A stretch of 64,000 nucleotides of DNA from assembly GCA_024138015.1 (NCBI GenBank), contig JAMXBB010000001.1, forward strand, positions 90,523,936-90,587,935, given 5' to 3'. Position 1 is the first letter of the stretch, and each line of letters starts with the position of its first letter. Source of the stretch: Lumnitzera littorea (taxonomy: Eukaryota > Streptophyta > Magnoliopsida > Myrtales > Combretaceae). Position numbers and translations under genes: made by a program. Of the stretch, positions 60,523-64,000 are shown piece after piece. The notes under the pieces are model-generated. The model was not told the origin of the DNA. It worked only from the letters and a program-made list of their open reading frames with translations, and did no database searches.

Positions 60523-63500
60523 TCACTGTCCTTGCAAGTTTACTTGAGCTTGTCCTTTCAAATTTGCTTGAGCTTCTCGGAATGATTCTTTTGTCACACC
60601 ATAATAAGCTGCTTTATTTCCAGGATAAGTGATAAAATTCCAACCAAATGCCGATCCCCCAACTATAAAGTTGCCAAGAGTTGCAGCATCCGATTGATAT
60701 GGTCGGTTGATCCCCACTGAATGAGGGTGCTCCAAAGGCTTCACATCCTGAGCTTTCCTATAGTCATCCCCTGTTGGAGGCTGGCCTTCAGGAATGTTAC
60801 GGCTCTTCCCAATGTACAGCATTTGTCCAGTCATCCCAGTGTATAAATCCATCAAAAGATTGAGTTCTGCAAAAGTTAAAGACAGTTAATAACTCAGCCA
60901 TCGATATCTTAACTAAGAGTTGAGTCAGGTTTCAATTGAAGGGGGAAGGGGGGGTTTAATTCAATTGCTCAAGACAATCTGCAAATCCGGAAAGAGTAAG
61001 AGTCATAAATGTGTAAAATATGAGCATTTACTCCAAATATGATTGACAGCACTTTATGGTCACCAAAGTCTCATTGTCTAGATGCTCCCTGGAGTCATAA
61101 GTTAGTAAAGAGCATGTCCATGCACGCAAGCTGAGACACCTCGTCCAATTCAAATATTCTTAAAATAGCTCCCTGTGAAAATTCAAAGTTAGGAACAGGC
61201 ATTTTCTAAGGCAACAACTCATATATCCTTGTGGTAGAAATCTTTAATCATTCTACTGGATTGTAATGCTCAAATAAAGGGGAACAGTTAGCACTTATAC
61301 GATTTCACAAACAAAAATCACAGAAGTGGAGCCAAAAGAGGGCCCAACTATGTTTGAACAGGAGACAACTTGATCTACAGTTAAATGTTCAACCACTAAG
61401 CTATAGACCCTCTCATTAGCTATATTATTGAATGAAAAATAGTAAGAACAAAATAATCTTCATGATAATTTACAAGGGGATGCCAACACATCTCTCTCTT
61501 TGAAGATCCTGGAAGTTATGATCTGATAGCATGTTAGGAAATTAATTCCATTGCAATGATTTCCTCACGTGCATGCAAACAGAAGCAAATGAAGACATAC
61601 GACAATTGAACGCGGTATGCTTTCTGACCACATGCATACAAAATGCCGAATTGCTTAAAATGGTATTATCAAAACTCATGAGATAGAGAATTTCCTTTGC
61701 AAAATACAAGGATGACTCACTTAATATAGAAATTATAAGGATGTTTACCAACTGTTCAGAGTGTGTGATGACATCAAATTGGTGCTCCTTATGATGACCA
61801 TATACTTTTGATGGCAATGCCACCACTACAATACGGCTAGTTGTGTATACAAATAGATATGCGGAAATATGGAGGTAACAGTCACATTTGGTACGTAAAA
61901 CCCTTTAGATATATGATCCAACAAAGTCAAAATTCTCAGAAGTACACCATAAGAAATTGAAACAAGAAAGCACCATCTGATCTTCACACAGTTTACAAAT
62001 AAAGCAATTCCATTCAGCATCATTTAAACAAACAATAGATTAATTTCCATTTATCGTGTCAGTAAGGATAAATAACACTTGGAGAAATATAAGATTTATG
62101 AGGCAAATTCTACCCTTCTATAACAGCTAAAGGAAGCCAAAGCAAGGAATTGACAACAGCAATGAAATTTCATCAGAAATCCTCTTCATAGTACACATAA
62201 AAATATAATAAAACTGTCAATAAGAGTCCAGACAGACGCTCACGTTCTCTAATTTCTTGAGCTGCCTGGCAATCCCGAAATTCAGCTGTTTGAAGTACCT
62301 TTAATGGAAACAAAGGAGGAGTTAAAAACATCGGTCCGCAACATGCACCAACATTCCATAATTTATATATGCAAGACATGGTTTCCAAATGAATCATGCT
62401 TTATGATAGCCTAATTGCATTTTTGCACAAATCAGCAGCATGACAAGCCCTCTCAAAGAAGTCTGAATGCGGAGTCCTTAGCCCCATCCATATCCAACCA
62501 TTAAATTAAGCAATCATTATACTTAGCATATATAAACAATCAAAAAGATGGAACAGGTACCCAATGACAATATCAAATCGAGCCATCATAAATTCTCCAG
62601 TACTTTTGTCCTTTCTCTTACTTCCCTCAAAGATGTCCAAGTTACACGCATATAAATGCACTGCTACATCAATATCCAGTAATCCTCAACCAACGACCTT
62701 TTTTCCATATTTTGTTTTCACTGCAGGTGATACCACTAACAGGTACTACAATTAAAGGAGAATGAATGTGCAAGCTAGCAGATTTCTAGCGTCCCACTCT
62801 GTTCTGTATTTTTAGGCATGCTTGTCCTCCCAGATAACATCTTATGAAAATGTTAGATATTACTATAGCAAGCTCAACCGATTGACAATAGATGGTGATG
62901 GGATGAAGGTACTAGCACAACGGCAGGTGATGGTAGATAAGCACCACCGGAAAACGTTAGTGAAAAACTAGGAAAACAATTCCCACTTTCAGAACATTTG
63001 ACAATTGCATAGAGTGGAAATAAAACAAAGTAAAAGATTTTTTCCTTGAAAGAAATATTACCTTATTTACACGTCTCCTGTCCAACCTAATTAGCAGAGA
63101 AAAGAAATGAATCCTAGCATCTAGTAACAGTAAGATCCACAATGGAGAAATAATTAGATGATCCAGGACAGGAAAAGATGCTAGCAACCGGAACATTGGC
63201 GGCAGCCCCCCCCTGAACTTTTAAAAATTTTCAAAACTCTCTATAAAATTCTACACGTTCTCAAAAGTATAATGTATATATAGCTTCCGTCCCACGGAGA
63301 AATAAAATTTACACTCTATGCACGAAAGATAACCTTAAAAAACCCACCAAGACAACCCAATTGCAGTACTGAATTTGAAATAAAAAATTAACATTAAAAC
63401 ACACACACACAAAGCAGGAAAAATAAAAAGAGTAATTTCATATTTCTAACATACCCGAGAATGGAACTGATATAAAAAACATATAATTAGTCACAAAGTT

Positions 63501-63684
63501 TAGATCTTGCAGTACATACTAGACAATAAGCACAGTACACGCATACCTCGACAAAATGGGGTCTGATATCTTTGAGGACGGCACGCATCTTGTAGTACCT
63601 GGAGTTAAGAACAGCATCAAGTGGTCTCTTCTTGGTAGGTGCCTGGGTTTGGGGTTGTATGGGTGTGCTGTGTGGTGGCTCCAT
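60523..63684 (-). CDS. Unrecognised 178-aa protein, three exons
   Basis: I do not recognise the family. Minus-strand exons 63684-63547, 62298-62244 and 60866-60523 have good borders (GAG|GTATGC, TAAAG|GTAC, AGAAC|GTGAGC, TTGCAG|AACTC) and join to one 178-residue frame. Residues 1-20 are Pro/Gln/Thr-rich and end in TKKRP. Residues 25-75 form a long amphipathic helical stretch (RYYKMRAVLKDIRPHFVE, then QTAEFRDCQAAQEIREQLN). 86-125 is polar and Pro-rich (NIPEGQPPTGDDYRKAQD). 126-155 is a Gly/aromatic patch (ATLGNFIVGGSAFGWNFITY). The end is Gln-rich with a small NL(K/Q)GQ repeat. There is no clear signal peptide; one marginal hydrophobic segment (127-145) is too polar to call a membrane helix. 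The clean exon structure says it is a real, probably plant-conserved gene. Intron 2 contains a tRNA-Cys pseudogene in the same orientation. Confidence 0.8.
61339..61410 (-). pseudogene. tRNA-Cys pseudogene (anticodon decayed to GTA)
   Basis: The minus strand aligns without gaps to the tRNA-Cys at 58912-58983 over all 72 positions, with 13 substitutions, many of them C-to-T or G-to-A. Both acceptor-stem ends and the AGTGGT of the A box are kept. The anticodon loop is CTGTAGA (GCA to GTA), the T-stem has lost its pairing (TCCTG/ATAGT), and the B-box TTCGA is TTCAA. There is no T-run directly after it. It lies in intron 2 of the 178-aa gene. It may be a decayed tandem or dispersed gene copy, or the head of a tRNA-derived SINE. 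Confidence 0.85.
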
Positions 63685-64000
63685 GGAATATGTACTTCGT
63701 GTTCTTTAATCAGGAGCTATTACTAGACTCTCTGTGTGTGTGTGTGTGTGTGTGTGAGAAGAATCGGAGACTAGAAAGAGACGAATGTTCGGTGTGTTTT
63801 AATTGAAAATTCCTGGACACAACATTTCTTCCGTACGAGAAGATCCGACCTTGGACTGGGTGTTTGCTGCTGCAAGTAAAAATAGTTTGGCTACCGAGCA
63901 ACTCCTTCTATCGATCATGTTTCGCATTCAAGGAAAAGCAAAGCGAGCCTATTGGTGGGCAAGTTGCCTCGTAATGGACTAACAGTGTATAGATAATGAT
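63685..64000 (-). other. Leader and promoter side of the 178-aa gene; window end
   Basis: Contains a (TG)n microsatellite at 63733-63756, about 50-70 bp before the ATG, probably in the 5' UTR. The promoter itself probably lies partly beyond the window. Confidence 0.5.
63733..63756. repeat. (TG)12 microsatellite
   Basis: Perfect TG dinucleotide run in the likely 5' leader of the 178-aa gene. Confidence 0.95.

Noticed and set aside
1..64000. CRISPR arrays, operons, riboswitches, rRNA genes
   Set aside because: No regularly spaced repeats with unique spacers, no bacterial gene layout, no rRNA sequence; this is plant nuclear DNA.

Overview
This window is nuclear DNA from a flowering plant, most likely a eudicot. 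It is AT-rich, its genes have GT/AG introns, and it carries plant gene families (MCTP/FTIP, AHL), a nuclear-type tRNA-Cys, plant LTR retrotransposons and a fragment of mitochondrial atp1. It has two halves: retrotransposon debris at about 0.3-35 kb, and a gene-bearing half at about 41.5-64 kb.

Positions 1-35,000 hold a nested pile of old retrotransposons and no convincing cellular gene. The outermost unit is a decayed Ty1/copia element on the minus strand. Its LTR copies lie at about 307-688 and 21797-22117, its primer-binding site next to the right LTR, its gag at 7124-7733 and its pol in pieces at 689-1444 and 2805-4509. It was interrupted by a solo LTR (1450-2799, target duplication CATCT/CATCC), a second LTR-like insertion (4515-7118, ACAAG/ACAAG), a small MITE-like element (7734-8050) and a 12.6-kb Ty3/gypsy element with two 3.5-kb LTRs (8261-20858, ATTTT/ATTTC). 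A relative of that gypsy LTR sits inverted as a solo LTR at 28248-31288 (CAAAT/CAAAT), inside an older LTR. The 3' end of a further gypsy element is at 34270-34960. Positions 35-41.5 kb are AT-rich intergenic DNA.

The gene-bearing half has four protein genes and one tRNA. (1) An MCTP/FTIP/QUIRKY-like protein, plus strand, 42595-45606: one coding exon behind an 817-bp leader intron. (2) An AT-hook/PPC nuclear protein (AHL, two AT-hooks), minus strand, five coding exons, 47173-51605, with a solo LTR in its first coding intron. (3) A 79-residue Lys-rich protein, minus strand, three exons, 56339-57990, with a telo-box and a site II motif upstream. (4) tRNA-Cys(GCA), 58912-58983. (5) A 178-residue protein that I do not recognise, minus strand, three exons, 60523-63684, whose second intron holds a decayed, gap-free copy of the tRNA-Cys gene. 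A piece of mitochondrial atp1 lies at 59462-59565 between direct repeats.

The genes are independent transcription units; nothing suggests an operon or a shared pathway. I found no evidence of a new biological system. The most informative features are the TE stratigraphy, the tRNA-Cys gene/pseudogene pair, the atp1 insertion and the two small proteins of unknown function. All splice sites and TE boundaries were read by eye and are untested by transcripts or searches.
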